Source of the DNA: Halomonas eurihalina
GTDB taxonomy: Bacteria; Pseudomonadota; Gammaproteobacteria; Pseudomonadales; Halomonadaceae
DNA length: 64,000 bases
NCBI RefSeq assembly: GCF_008274785.1
Contig: NZ_VTPU01000017.1
Coordinates: forward strand, 17,642-81,641
Reading direction: 5' to 3'
A program made the position numbers and the translations under genes. This document shows, piece after piece, positions 22,682 to 31,437 of this stretch. Numbering within the stretch: the stretch's first letter is position 1; each line of letters opens with the position of its first letter. A model generated the notes under the pieces. The model saw only the letters and a program-made list of their open reading frames with translations, was not told where the DNA came from and ran no database searches.

Positions 22682-23239
22682 TCAGGTCTCCACTGCCGTC
22701 AGCGACTTCGTCATGATCCACCGGCGCAATCGCTGGCCGCCCCGTTCGACCCACTCTTCGCGCACGCGGCGCCAGCCACGGTTTTCCAGGCCATCGGCCA
22801 GCACTAGGCTGGCAGTGATAGCGACCCGGTCGGCGCCCTGCTCGACCAGCAGGCGCTCGGCATGCACCAACAGGGTCGAGCCAATGCCGCGGCGGGCCAG
22901 CGAAGGCCACACATAGAGCGACTCCACGCGAGTCCGTTTCAGGTCGAGTTCCAGAAACCCCACGCAACGGCCATCGCAAGTTGCCACCAGAGTGGTATAG
23001 AGCGCCTGCCGCGCCACCCAGGCGCTGCCGTCGCGGGGCAACACGGCAGCCCAGGCCTCTCGGGCTTCCTGCTCGTAATAGCCCACGGCCCCCTGCATCA
23101 CGGCATGATGGAAAACCTCGGCCTGATCAGCACCATCCCGCGCCTTGGCGAGGCGGTAGAAAATGCGCGGCGCTTTCCGGTCCTGGGAGACATCGCGGCA
23201 GGGAGCCGCCGATGTAGGCTCGATATCGGCATGACGCAT
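22682..23239 (-). CDS. GNAT-family N-acetyltransferase
   Basis: This 185-residue protein has a GNAT core: CDGRCVGFLELDLKRTRVESLYVWPSLARRGIGSTLLVHAERLL, where RRGIGS is the acetyl-CoA pyrophosphate-binding loop. The substrate is unknown. I chose the ATG at 23239, preceded by AGGAAG, over a longer open frame whose upstream 75 residues look non-coding. It is convergent with nadC (5-bp gap) and divergent from trmO. Confidence 0.8.
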   Translation of the reverse strand: MRHADIEPTSAAPCRDVSQDRKAPRIFYRLAKARDGADQAEVFHHAVMQGAVGYYEQEAREAWAAVLPRDGSAWVARQALYTTLVATCDGRCVGFLELDLKRTRVESLYVWPSLARRGIGSTLLVHAERLLVEQGADRVAITASLVLADGLENRGWRRVREEWVERGGQRLRRWIMTKSLTAVET

Positions 23240-23331
23240 GCGTGACTTCCTGAGATGATGAAACCGCCAAGAGACTACACAAGCCAGGCGTTCGGGCCAA
23301 TGCCCGAGCGCGACACGTCGTGGAATCGAGC

Positions 23332-24054
23332 ATGCCCACACCTCCTTGCAACAATGTGACCCTGACACCCATCGGCCACATCGAAAGCGACTATCCCGAC
23401 AAGTTCGGCGTACCGCGCCAGCCGGGGCTGGCCGATGCCGCCCGGGCCAGCCTGGTGCTGACACCGCCTTTCGATGACCCTCTGACGGTGCGTGGCCTGG
23501 AGGCCTTCAGCCACCTCTGGGTGACTTTTCTCTTCCACCTCAGCCCCGAGCGCTGGACGCCGCTAGTGCGCCCACCCCGCCTGGGTGGCAACGCCAGGAT
23601 CGGCGTCTTCGCCAGCCGCAGCACCCACCGCCCCAACCGGCTGGGGCAATCGCTGGTGGAACTGGAAGGCATTGACACTGACGCGGGAGTTCGTCTGAGA
23701 CTGCGTGGCGTCGATCTGGTCGACGGTACGCCGGTACTGGACATCAAGCCCTACCTGCCCTGGGTCGAATCCCGCCCCGAGGCCCGTGCCGGCTTCGCCC
23801 CCGAGGCTCCTGCCTCGCTGCCGGTACGCATCGCCCCCGAGGCCCAGGTCGCCCTGACCGACCGACCCGACGCCGCCTCATTGCGCGAACTGATCCACCA
23901 GGTGCTGGCCCAGGACCCGCGGCCCGCCTATCGCCAGGGCGCGGAGGATCGCATCTACGGCGTACGATTGCGCGACGTGGACGTGCGCTTTCGCGCCGTG
24001 GTCAACGATGAGAGCAAGACACTACTGGAAGTCGTCGAGATCGTGATGATGTAA
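23332..24054 (+). CDS. trmO: tRNA (N6-threonylcarbamoyladenosine(37)-N6)-methyltransferase TrmO (TsaA family)
   Basis: This 240-residue protein shows the TsaA/TrmO pattern: VTLTPIGHIESDYPDKFGVPRQPG at the N terminus, then RIGVFASRSTHRPNRLGQSLV and GTPVLDIKPYLPW. TrmO adds a methyl group to t6A37, making m6t6A in threonine tRNAs. The ATG at 23332 has TGGAA six bases upstream; a GTG at 23320 is possible but lacks a ribosome-binding site. Confidence 0.93.
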   Translation: MPTPPCNNVTLTPIGHIESDYPDKFGVPRQPGLADAARASLVLTPPFDDPLTVRGLEAFSHLWVTFLFHLSPERWTPLVRPPRLGGNARIGVFASRSTHRPNRLGQSLVELEGIDTDAGVRLRLRGVDLVDGTPVLDIKPYLPWVESRPEARAGFAPEAPASLPVRIAPEAQVALTDRPDAASLRELIHQVLAQDPRPAYRQGAEDRIYGVRLRDVDVRFRAVVNDESKTLLEVVEIVMM

Positions 24055-24129
24055 GGGACAGCAACGACGGAGAGCCCCGCGAACTACGGCACTCGACCGT
24101 CAACTGCGATAGTTCGGGAGCAGACACGG

Positions 24130-24155
24130 CGGAAGGGCCCCGCGGGGCCCTTCGT
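24130..24155. terminator. Bidirectional terminator between trmO and purC
   Basis: GAAGGGCCCC and GGGGCCCTTC arms form a 10-bp perfect stem with a two-base loop between convergent trmO and purC. T-runs are short on both sides. Confidence 0.7.
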
Positions 24156-24173
24156 TCGGCATGGCGGTCGTCT

Positions 24174-24887
24174 TCAGCTGAAATCGACGCCGATGCGCCT
24201 CCCCACTTCCTCATAAGCCTCGATCACACCACCCAGGCCCTGCCGGAAGCGGTCCTTGTCGAGTTTCTCGCGGGTCTTGGCGTCCCACAGGCGGCAACCG
24301 TCCGGAGAGAACTCGTCACCCAGCACGATCTCGCCGTTGAAGAGGCCGAACTCGAGCTTGTAGTCCACCAGCAGCAGGTCACCATCGGCGAACAACTGCT
24401 TGAGAACCTCATTGACCCGGTAGGTCAGCGACTTCATCTCGGCCAGCTGTTCGGGCGTCGCCCAGCCGAAAGTCTCCGCCAACGACTCGTTGATCATCGG
24501 ATCGTGCAGGGCATCGTTCTTGAGGAACAGCTCGAAGGTGGGCGGCGCCAGCTCACTGCCCTCTTCAACGCCCAGGCGCTTGACCAGCCCCCCGGCGGCA
24601 ATGTTGCGTATCACGCACTCCACCGGCAGCATGTCGAGCTTCTTGACCACGCTCTCGGTGTCGGAGAGCAGCCGCTCATAGTGCGTGGGAATCCCCGCCG
24701 CCTGCAACTTCTCCATGATGAAGGCATTGAAGCGGTTGTTGACCTTGCCCTTGCGCGCCAGCGACTCCATGCGCTCGCCATCGAAGGCGCTGGTGTCATC
24801 GCGGAAGTGCAGGATCAGACGGTCGGGGTCGTCAGTGGCATAAACCGACTTGGCCTTGCCGGCATAGAGTTCTTGACGCTTGTCCAT
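24174..24887 (-). CDS. purC: Phosphoribosylaminoimidazole-succinocarboxamide synthase (SAICAR synthetase)
   Basis: This 237-residue enzyme (the same length as E. coli PurC) condenses CAIR with aspartate in purine synthesis. It begins [21 protein letters not shown] and contains [17 protein letters not shown] and [24 protein letters not shown]. The ATG at 24887 is preceded by GGAGG; an upstream in-frame ATG at 24926 is not needed. It is last in the dapA-bamC-MBL-purC run; E. coli has dapA-bamC-purC. Confidence 0.97.
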   Translation of the reverse strand: MDKRQELYAGKAKSVYATDDPDRLILHFRDDTSAFDGERMESLARKGKVNNRFNAFIMEKLQAAGIPTHYERLLSDTESVVKKLDMLPVECVIRNIAAGGLVKRLGVEEGSELAPPTFELFLKNDALHDPMINESLAETFGWATPEQLAEMKSLTYRVNEVLKQLFADGDLLLVDYKLEFGLFNGEIVLGDEFSPDGCRLWDAKTREKLDKDRFRQGLGGVIEAYEEVGRRIGVDFS

Positions 24888-24968
24888 GGGAGCCTCCAGG
24901 GCAATATGATGAAGTAGCCCAGGCATTGCCCGACACCTCGGCGAGTGGCCTCGGGCGCCTGTGTATGT

Positions 24969-25760
24969 TCAGCGGATCATCCGCCAGTCCAGCCCCTCGT
25001 CCTGGGCGGCCACCGTCAGGCGGGACACCTCGCCGTCGAGCAGCGGGTTCAGTGCCTCCACGGCCAGCTCGGGGCGGTTGTTGTGTTCGGACAGGTGCGA
25101 GCAGACGATGTGCTGCAGACGATCCAGGCCCAGCCGCTGCAGCAGCCAGGCGGCCTGTTCGTTGGCCAGGTGGCCCCAGCGTCCTCCAACCCGCCGCTTG
25201 AGACTCGGCGGATAGGGCCCCGTTTCCAGGAGTCGCACATCGTGATTGCATTCCAGCACCACGGCATCGCAGCCCTGGAAGGCCTCGACGACATGGGAAC
25301 TGGGATGGCCGAGATCGGTCAGCAGGCCGAGCCGTCGTCCAGCGGCGGAAAGCCGGAACTGCACCGGCTCCCGGGCATCATGGGGCACGGTGACCGGGTC
25401 GATGTCGATTCCCTTGATCCGAAAGGGCGACTGGGGCGTTATCCAGTGGCGATGCGGCAGCTCGCCGGTACGCCCCGCCAGCCAGGTCCCCGGCGTCAGG
25501 TAGACGGGAACGCCGTGTTTCCTGGCCAGGGGGCCGACGCCGCGTAGGTGATCGCCATGCTCATGGGTCACCAGCAGGGCGTCGAGCTGACGTGGATGCA
25601 GACCGAGGCGCCCGAGGCGCTGCTCGGTTTCCTTGAGCGTGAAGCCGCAGTCGACCAGCAGGGTTGTCTCGCCGTCGCTGACCAGGGTCGCGTTACCCTT
25701 GCTGCCGCTGCCCAGAGACGCGAAGCGCAGGTAACCCGAGTCAGCGCACGGCGCGGTCAT
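24969..25760 (-). CDS. MBL-fold metallo-hydrolase
   Basis: This 263-residue protein has the metallo-beta-lactamase zinc motif HEHGDH (in LLVTHEHGDHLRGVG) and further ligands in LLTDLGH, ECNHD and CSHLSEHN. The GSGSKGNATLV N terminus is like the YycJ/WalJ group of hydrolases, proposed to act on nucleic acids. The ATG overlaps the bamC stop by one base (TGATG), so the genes are coupled. The substrate is unknown. Confidence 0.88.
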   Translation of the reverse strand: MTAPCADSGYLRFASLGSGSKGNATLVSDGETTLLVDCGFTLKETEQRLGRLGLHPRQLDALLVTHEHGDHLRGVGPLARKHGVPVYLTPGTWLAGRTGELPHRHWITPQSPFRIKGIDIDPVTVPHDAREPVQFRLSAAGRRLGLLTDLGHPSSHVVEAFQGCDAVVLECNHDVRLLETGPYPPSLKRRVGGRWGHLANEQAAWLLQRLGLDRLQHIVCSHLSEHNNRPELAVEALNPLLDGEVSRLTVAAQDEGLDWRMIR

Positions 25761-26734
25761 CAGCGCAACAGGCCTCCGATCCGCTCCAGCAATTCACGCT
25801 CGTCGTCCGCCAGGAGCGCTTCGTCACCGGTTGCGCGGGCGCGTACCAGCGTCTGGTTCGTGCCCTGCTGGCTCAGTTCCAGGCGCACCTGCCTCGATTC
25901 CTCGCCGAAGTTCATCGACGCCAGCGAAGCCCAGACGCCGCGGCTGCGTTCACTGAACGGTATATAGTCGACCAGGAAGCTGTGCGAGTTCGCATCCTGT
26001 TCGACCAGCTGACGGCGCCCTTCGAGGGAGAAGTCGGCCTGGAGTTGTGCACTCAGCTCAGCCCAGGCGCGCTCGATGTCATAGGGCAGCATCAATTGCC
26101 AGCCGCCATCGCTCTGTTCGAGGCGCGGTGGCTGCTCCTGCTGCTCCATCTTCCCCTGGGCCGCGAGCCCGGATGCAGTGGCACTGGCCAAGTTGCTGCG
26201 CTGTTCGAAGCGACGTTCCAGGGCATTCAAACAACCCTCCACCGGAACGCCCCCCTGCTCACAGCGCACCTCGCTCTCTCCCTGATGCAGGCCGGGGGCC
26301 ACACTGATGCGTCCCTGATCGGTCTCCAGCACGCCGCGGCGGTCGTCACGCGAGCGCACATCCAAGCCTCGAGCAGTGGCGAAATCGCTGACCTCGGACC
26401 ACACGACGCCAGGTGAGGCTCCCACCACCAACCAGTGCTGGTCGCCGGCCTCACGGCGGGCTACCTCGCCGGCCGAGACACTGCTCCCGGCATTCAAGGC
26501 ACGAGGCGGGGGGGCATTAAAGCCATCGCCCTGGGACGCGAAGGCACCGGGGACGTCGGGTACCGGCATGACATCGCGGTAACGCCGCGTGTTGCGTGTA
26601 TCGGGCAGCTCCAAGGGCGCGCCTTCCTCAGCCTTGGCATAATCGACGCTACGGTTGTCGTAGTAGCCTTCTCGAGCGCAGCCCGCCAGAGCCAGAGCGG
26701 CTATCAGCGGCATCCATTTCAGCGCAGAGTTCAT
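25760..26734 (-). CDS. bamC: Outer membrane assembly lipoprotein BamC-like
   Basis: This 324-residue protein starts with a lipoprotein signal (MNSALKWMPLIAALALAGC), so the mature N terminus is the lipidated Cys. It has the unstructured Tyr/Asn-rich N-terminal part of BamC and two helix-grip-like halves. Position directly after dapA is the conserved nlpB (bamC) locus. The ATG at 26734 is preceded by AAGGTGG; a start at 26752 would add six residues before the signal peptide. Sequence similarity to E. coli BamC is low, as usual for this family. Confidence 0.87.
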   Translation of the reverse strand: MNSALKWMPLIAALALAGCAREGYYDNRSVDYAKAEEGAPLELPDTRNTRRYRDVMPVPDVPGAFASQGDGFNAPPPRALNAGSSVSAGEVARREAGDQHWLVVGASPGVVWSEVSDFATARGLDVRSRDDRRGVLETDQGRISVAPGLHQGESEVRCEQGGVPVEGCLNALERRFEQRSNLASATASGLAAQGKMEQQEQPPRLEQSDGGWQLMLPYDIERAWAELSAQLQADFSLEGRRQLVEQDANSHSFLVDYIPFSERSRGVWASLASMNFGEESRQVRLELSQQGTNQTLVRARATGDEALLADDERELLERIGGLLR

Positions 26735-26781
26735 GCGTCCACCTTGCGTCATATCTCATTGGGGATGGCCTGGGCCATCGC

Positions 26782-27666
26782 TCAGTCTTCGATCAAGCCC
26801 GCCAGTTGCATGGCTTCGCTGACGGTAGAGTGATATTTCTCGGACAACCAGGTCAGCGGTAGACGGATACCCGGCTCCAGCATGCCCATCCGGTTCAGTG
26901 CCCACTTGACCGGAATCGGGTTGGCCTCGATGCCCAGGTTGGTGTGCAACGGCATCAGCCGAGTATTGATCTGGTGGGCCTTGTCGGTCTCACCAGCAAT
27001 GGCGGCGGCACACAGCTCGTGCATGGCACCGGGAGCCACATTGGCGGTTACCGAGATGTCACCATGTCCGCCCATCAACATGAAATCGCAGGCCGTGCCG
27101 TCATCGCCGGAGTAGAGCATGAAACCACTGCCCTCGAGGCGGGCGATCAGATCCTCGGCACGTTCCAGGTTGCCGGTGGCATCCTTGAGGCCGACGATGT
27201 TGTCCACCTCGGCCAGGCGCAGCACCGTCTCGTTATAGATGTCGGAGCAGGTCCGGCCCGGCACATTGTAGAGAATCACCGGCAGGTCACTGGTCTCGGC
27301 AATCACCTTGAAGTGCTGATACAAACCTTCCTGGGTCGGCTTGTTGTAGTAGGGCGCCACGGTGAGGCAATAGTCGGCCCCAACCTCCTTGGCATAGCGG
27401 GTCAGTTCCACCGCCTCGGTGGTGTTGTTGGAACCGGTACCGGCAATCACCGGAATACGACCATCGACCTCCTCTACCACGGCACGAATCACATCGAAGT
27501 GCTCAGCAAACGACATGGTCGTCGGTTCGCCGGTGGTACCTGCGGCGACAATGGCATCGGTGCCATTGTCGAGGTGGAAATGAACCAGGCGGCGCAGGGC
27601 CTCCCAGTCGATGTCACCGTTGACTTTCATCGGTGTCGCCAGCGCGACGATGCTACCCGTGATCAT
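26782..27666 (-). CDS. dapA: 4-hydroxy-tetrahydrodipicolinate synthase DapA
   Basis: This 294-residue aldolase condenses pyruvate with aspartate semialdehyde in lysine and diaminopimelate synthesis. The Schiff-base lysine K161 ([10 protein letters not shown]) and Y133 (ILYNVPGRT) are at canonical positions, and GTTGEPTT is present near residue 43. It heads the dapA-bamC-MBL-purC operon and is divergent from bcp across a 242-bp region. Confidence 0.97.
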   Translation of the reverse strand: MITGSIVALATPMKVNGDIDWEALRRLVHFHLDNGTDAIVAAGTTGEPTTMSFAEHFDVIRAVVEEVDGRIPVIAGTGSNNTTEAVELTRYAKEVGADYCLTVAPYYNKPTQEGLYQHFKVIAETSDLPVILYNVPGRTCSDIYNETVLRLAEVDNIVGLKDATGNLERAEDLIARLEGSGFMLYSGDDGTACDFMLMGGHGDISVTANVAPGAMHELCAAAIAGETDKAHQINTRLMPLHTNLGIEANPIPVKWALNRMGMLEPGIRLPLTWLSEKYHSTVSEAMQLAGLIED

Positions 27667-27908
27667 CCTCTACTCATCCTCCCGGCCTGCCTGGTATACG
27701 CGGCCTTCGCGCACCGAGGGCCAGGCATTGCCCGAAAAGTGTCTGCGCTCGTCAGCTTTTCAGATGATGCCTGGCGCCCGGTCGATATCTCGCCGCCAAG
27801 AGCCAAATGGTACTCAGGGCGTCAAGGCCTGTACAGCGACGACTTTACAGTTCATCCACGGTTGCGTGTAATCAAGGGCCTCATTTCCTCACCAGCCCAG
27901 GAGACACC

Positions 27909-28385
27909 ATGAGCATCACCCTCGGCCAGCCGGTCCCCGATTTCACCGCGACCGCCACCGGCGACACCCAATTGACGCTGTCGGAACTGCGCGGCAAGCA
28001 AGTCGTGGTCTACTTCTACCCCAAGGCCAGCACCCCCGGCTGCACCACCGAAGGTGGCGATTTCCGGGACAACAAGACGGCATTCGACGCGGCCAATACG
28101 GTCATCATCGGCGTCTCCCGGGACGGCATCCGTGCCCAGGAGAACTTCAAGGCCAAGCAGGACTTCAACTTCCCGCTGATCTCCGACAAGGAGGAAAGCA
28201 TCTGCCAGTTGTTCGGTGTCATCAAGCTCAAGAAGCTGTATGGCAAGGAACACCTGGGGATCGAACGCAGCACCTTCCTGATCGATGTCGACGGCAAGCT
28301 CGCCAAGGAATGGCGAGGCGTCAAGGTCAAGGGCCATGTGGCCGAGGTACTGGAAGCCGCCCAGGCCTTGCACGCCGGCGAGTGA
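27909..28385 (+). CDS. bcp: Thioredoxin-dependent peroxiredoxin Bcp (PrxQ)
   Basis: This 158-residue peroxiredoxin has the peroxidatic C45 in PKASTPGCTTEGGDFRD. The usual resolving Cys five residues later is absent (Gly50). A second Cys at position 99 (SICQLFGV) is the only other cysteine and could resolve, if at all. The ATG at 27909 follows the GGAG-like GGAGACACC. A longer frame upstream is not supported. Confidence 0.94.
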   Translation: MSITLGQPVPDFTATATGDTQLTLSELRGKQVVVYFYPKASTPGCTTEGGDFRDNKTAFDAANTVIIGVSRDGIRAQENFKAKQDFNFPLISDKEESICQLFGVIKLKKLYGKEHLGIERSTFLIDVDGKLAKEWRGVKVKGHVAEVLEAAQALHAGE

Positions 28386-28392
28386 TATGCGA

Positions 28393-28420
28393 GCCGACCG
28401 CCCTCCTCCGGGCGGTCGGG
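28393..28420. terminator. Hairpin between convergent bcp and perM
   Basis: CCGACCGCCC and GGGCGGTCGG arms form a 10-bp perfect stem with a six-base loop. There is no T-run on either side, so efficiency is uncertain. Confidence 0.55.
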
Positions 28421-28451
28421 CACCTCTGGGGGCAATGCAAACCGAGCGCCA

Positions 28452-29570
28452 TCACTCGTCGACGCTTTCCCGCGCCTCAATAGGCGCTTCCGCCGATACC
28501 TCCTCACGTCGCTGCTGGATGCCCCTCGGCCAGGCGTAGACCAGCGCCTTGAGCAAGGTGGCCAGCGGAATGGCGAAGAATATGCCCCAGAACCCCCAGA
28601 TGCCGCCGAAAAACAGCACCGCCAGGATGATCGACACCGGGTGCAGGTTGACCGCCTCGGAGAACAGCACCGGCACCAGGACATTGCCATCCAGCGCCTG
28701 GATCACTCCGTAGGCGATCACAACATAGACGAACTGGTCGCTGATGCCGAAGTGAAAGCCCGCCACCGCGGCTACCGGCAGCGTGGCCACGGCGGCGCCG
28801 ATGTAGGGGATCAGCACCGAGAGCCCGACCAGCACGGCCAGCAGCGCTGAATACGGCAGGCCGAAGAGCATGAAGGTGAAGAAGGACACGCTGCCGACGA
28901 TGATGATCTCGATGAACTTGCCGCGCACAAAATTGGCGATCTGGTCATCCATTTCATGCCAGATTCGAGTCATCAACTCGCGCCGTTGCGGCAGCAACGA
29001 CACCGCAAAGCCCACCAGGCGGTCGCGATCCTTGAGCATGAAGAACACCAGGATCGGTACCAGCACCAGATAGATGATCAACGACAACACACTGCCGAGC
29101 GAGGAAAGCGACAGCGACAGGGCGCGCTGCCCAAGTTGGGTCACCTCGCGCCCGGCCATGCCTATCCAGGTCTGGATCTGGTCCGGTGTGATCAGCTGTG
29201 GATAGCGGGCCTGGAGGTCGTCGAGCAGGGACTGTCCACTGGCAAACATGCGTGGCGTTTCCTGCAGCAGGTTGACCAACTGATTCCAGATCAACGGCAT
29301 CAGAATCAGCGCCATCGCCAGCAAGACGCCGAGAAACCCCAGGAAGACCAGCAGTACCGCCAGCAAGTGCGGCACACGGCGACGCGTCAGTCCATTGACC
29401 GCTCCCTGCAGCAGAAAGGCGATGACCAGTGCAGTCAAAAAGGGCGCCAGCATCTGGCCCAGCCAGATCACCACGGCGAAGCCCAGTATCAGCACCAACA
29501 GCAGGATGACGGCTTCCTCGTCGGAGAAATAACGCTCCATCCAGCCACGCAGCAGCGCTCTCAGGGTCAT
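28452..29570 (-). CDS. perM: AI-2E family transporter / PerM-like permease
   Basis: This 372-residue integral membrane protein has about eight hydrophobic segments and the family motifs GLPYSALLAVLVGLSVLIPYIG and DGNVLVPVLFSEAVNLHP. The substrate is not known for PerM. The start at 29570 is preceded by GGAGG and overlaps the stop of the TusA-like gene by 4 bp, so the two are coupled. Confidence 0.88.
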   Translation of the reverse strand: MTLRALLRGWMERYFSDEEAVILLLVLILGFAVVIWLGQMLAPFLTALVIAFLLQGAVNGLTRRRVPHLLAVLLVFLGFLGVLLAMALILMPLIWNQLVNLLQETPRMFASGQSLLDDLQARYPQLITPDQIQTWIGMAGREVTQLGQRALSLSLSSLGSVLSLIIYLVLVPILVFFMLKDRDRLVGFAVSLLPQRRELMTRIWHEMDDQIANFVRGKFIEIIIVGSVSFFTFMLFGLPYSALLAVLVGLSVLIPYIGAAVATLPVAAVAGFHFGISDQFVYVVIAYGVIQALDGNVLVPVLFSEAVNLHPVSIILAVLFFGGIWGFWGIFFAIPLATLLKALVYAWPRGIQQRREEVSAEAPIEARESVDE

Positions 29571-29815
29571 CGTGCCGGCTCCTCCGCCTTGCGGATCCAA
29601 TAGTGATAGACGTCGCCACGCTCCTCGCGCGCCGCCATCTCATGGTGACTCTGCTCGATGAAGGTTTCGAAGTCTCGCCAGGAACCCCCATCGGTCGCCA
29701 TCACCTCCAGCAGCTCCCCCGGCCCCAGTCGGGCCAGGGCCTGCTTGGCCTTGAGCAGGGGTAACGGACAAGGCAGACCACGTGCGTCGAGCACATCGTC
29801 GGGTTGCACAGTCAT
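29567..29815 (-). CDS. TusA-family sulfurtransferase
   Basis: This 82-residue protein has the TusA/SirA signature LDARGLPCPLPLLKAKQAL with the persulfide-carrying C16 (CPxP motif). The ATG at 29815 has a GGGAG site and matches the family length; the longer open frame upstream is probably not translated. In Pseudomonas aeruginosa the TusA-like gene next to perM and bepA was reported to support molybdenum cofactor homeostasis. A similar role here is inference from synteny. Confidence 0.88.
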   Translation of the reverse strand: MTVQPDDVLDARGLPCPLPLLKAKQALARLGPGELLEVMATDGGSWRDFETFIEQSHHEMAAREERGDVYHYWIRKAEEPAR

Positions 29816-29956
29816 GTTGTCTCCCAGGAGAATGCTTGAGCATGCCGGGGCGGGCGTAGAACGCCGCCGACATGAACTCTTGGGATTTAAAGGCACTTTG
29901 TCTGCCGAATCAATGTCGGATGGTGAGCGCCGCCCCAGCTCCATGATGAGGAAGCC

Positions 29957-31417
29957 ATGCAACGTCGACACCTAACCTGCCTGGGCACCCTCGCCTTGTG
30001 CCTGGCACTGGCGACCCCGAGCGCTGCCCTCGATCTTGACCTCGAACCGCCCGAGCTGCCCAGCCTGGTCAGTAGCGACACTCAAGCCGTCAGCGGTGAG
30101 GAAGTGCGGCTCGGCCGCACCTGGCTGCGCCAGTTCCGGGCCCGTGCGCCTATCTGGCAGGATCCCATCACCCAGGCGTACGTCGACTCTCTGGTCGCGC
30201 GTCTGCTGCCCTACAGCTCGCTCAGCGGCATCCGCCCGATCACCACCCTGGTCGCCAGCGAGCAGCTCAACGCCTTTGCCGTGCCCGGTGGCGTCATCGG
30301 CATCAATGCCGGCCTATTCGCCTTCGCCGACCAGGAAGCCCCAATGGTCTCGGTGGTCGCCCACGAGCTCGGCCACCTGTCGCAGCACCATTATGCCCGC
30401 GGCAAGGCGCGTGCCGAGCAGACCCAGATTCCCACCATGGCCGCCATGCTGGCCGGCATGCTGATCGCTGCCGGTGGTGGTGGTGACGCCGGCATCGCCG
30501 CCGCCATGGGGTCCCAGGCTGCCTTCATACAGGATCAACTGGCCTATTCCCGGCGTTTCGAGCGCGAGGCCGACCGTGCCGGTCTGCAGACCATGGCGGG
30601 CGCCGGCTACGACCCACAGGCCATGGTCGACATGTTCCGTACCATGCAGCGCATGATCGCCTTGCAGGGCGGTAATCCGCCGGAGTTCCTGTTGACCCAC
30701 CCGGTGACGGAATCGCGCATCAGCGATGCCCAGAGCCGGGTCGACCAGGTGCATGCCACCCCCACCCGAGGACAAAGTCTCGAATATCAGTTGGTGCGTG
30801 CCCGGGCCCTGCTGGCCATTCATGACCGTGACCCCAGCCAGGCTGTCACCCGCCAGAACCGCGACTCGGTCCCCGAGGACGCCCGCCGTTACCTGCGGGC
30901 GCTGATCGATGCCGAGCAGGGCCGCACCGACCAGGCGCTGAACACCCTGGATACCTTGTCACGCCAGCACCCCGATCTGGCGATGCTGCCGGCCACGGCC
31001 GCCCAGGTCGCACTGGACGCCGGTCGAGTCGACGCTGCTATCACCCGGGGTCGGCACCAGTTGCGCCTGATGCCCGGCTATGCGCCCACCACCCTGGTGC
31101 TGGGCGAGGCCTTGCTTCAGCGCGACCCCGATGCGGCCTACCGGGTGCTACGCGATCTGTCCGGACAACACCCGGAAGATCCCCAGGTCTTCGCCCTGCT
31201 CGCCGAAGCCGCCGGTCACAGCGGCCGCAAGGCTTGGGGCCACCTCGCCCGAGCCGAACAGCTGCAGCTCACCGGCCACATCGACCGGGGCATCGAGCAG
31301 TTGGATGTGGCCAAGAAAGTCGCCGAGGAAACCAGCGACACCAACGCTCTGGCCCGCATCGAGCAACGCCGCGAAGCCTTCATCGGCTACCGGGAAACGA
31401 TGGAAGACTTTCGTTAG
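29957..31417 (+). CDS. bepA: Periplasmic M48 metalloprotease with TPR repeats, BepA-like
   Basis: This 486-residue protein has a cleavable signal peptide (about residues 1-25, ending PSAALD), a zinc-protease domain with HELGHLSQHH and a downstream EADRAGLQTM zinc ligand, and a C-terminal tetratricopeptide region. BepA helps assemble or degrade outer membrane proteins such as LptD together with the Bam complex. It is divergent from the TusA-like gene. The stop is followed directly by a 3-copy heptamer repeat. Confidence 0.93.
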   Translation: MQRRHLTCLGTLALCLALATPSAALDLDLEPPELPSLVSSDTQAVSGEEVRLGRTWLRQFRARAPIWQDPITQAYVDSLVARLLPYSSLSGIRPITTLVASEQLNAFAVPGGVIGINAGLFAFADQEAPMVSVVAHELGHLSQHHYARGKARAEQTQIPTMAAMLAGMLIAAGGGGDAGIAAAMGSQAAFIQDQLAYSRRFEREADRAGLQTMAGAGYDPQAMVDMFRTMQRMIALQGGNPPEFLLTHPVTESRISDAQSRVDQVHATPTRGQSLEYQLVRARALLAIHDRDPSQAVTRQNRDSVPEDARRYLRALIDAEQGRTDQALNTLDTLSRQHPDLAMLPATAAQVALDAGRVDAAITRGRHQLRLMPGYAPTTLVLGEALLQRDPDAAYRVLRDLSGQHPEDPQVFALLAEAAGHSGRKAWGHLARAEQLQLTGHIDRGIEQLDVAKKVAEETSDTNALARIEQRREAFIGYRETMEDFR

Positions 31418-31437
31418 AGCGACGAGCGACGAGCGAC
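31417..31437. repeat. Three tandem copies of GAGCGAC between bepA and lon stops
   Basis: Three perfect 7-bp units fill the whole space between the two convergent stop codons, sharing one base with each. The unit differs by one base from GAGCTAC, the unit of the 11-copy array at 63924-64000 read on the other strand, so both may belong to one heptamer repeat family. Confidence 0.8.

Noticed and set aside
23240..23464. 75-residue N-terminal extension of the GNAT protein
   Set aside because: Cys/Arg/Trp-rich and unlike GNAT starts; the ATG at 23239 has a good ribosome-binding site and the extension would run into the trmO region.
27807..27908. 34-residue N-terminal extension of Bcp
   Set aside because: The family starts at MSITLGQPVPDF; the upstream residues are Arg/Ser-rich and non-homologous, and the ATG at 27909 has its own ribosome-binding site.
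27667..27908. A gcvR-like gene between dapA and bcp, as I recall in Pseudomonas
   Set aside because: The 242-bp divergent region is too short and shows no coding pattern; it is treated as promoter DNA.
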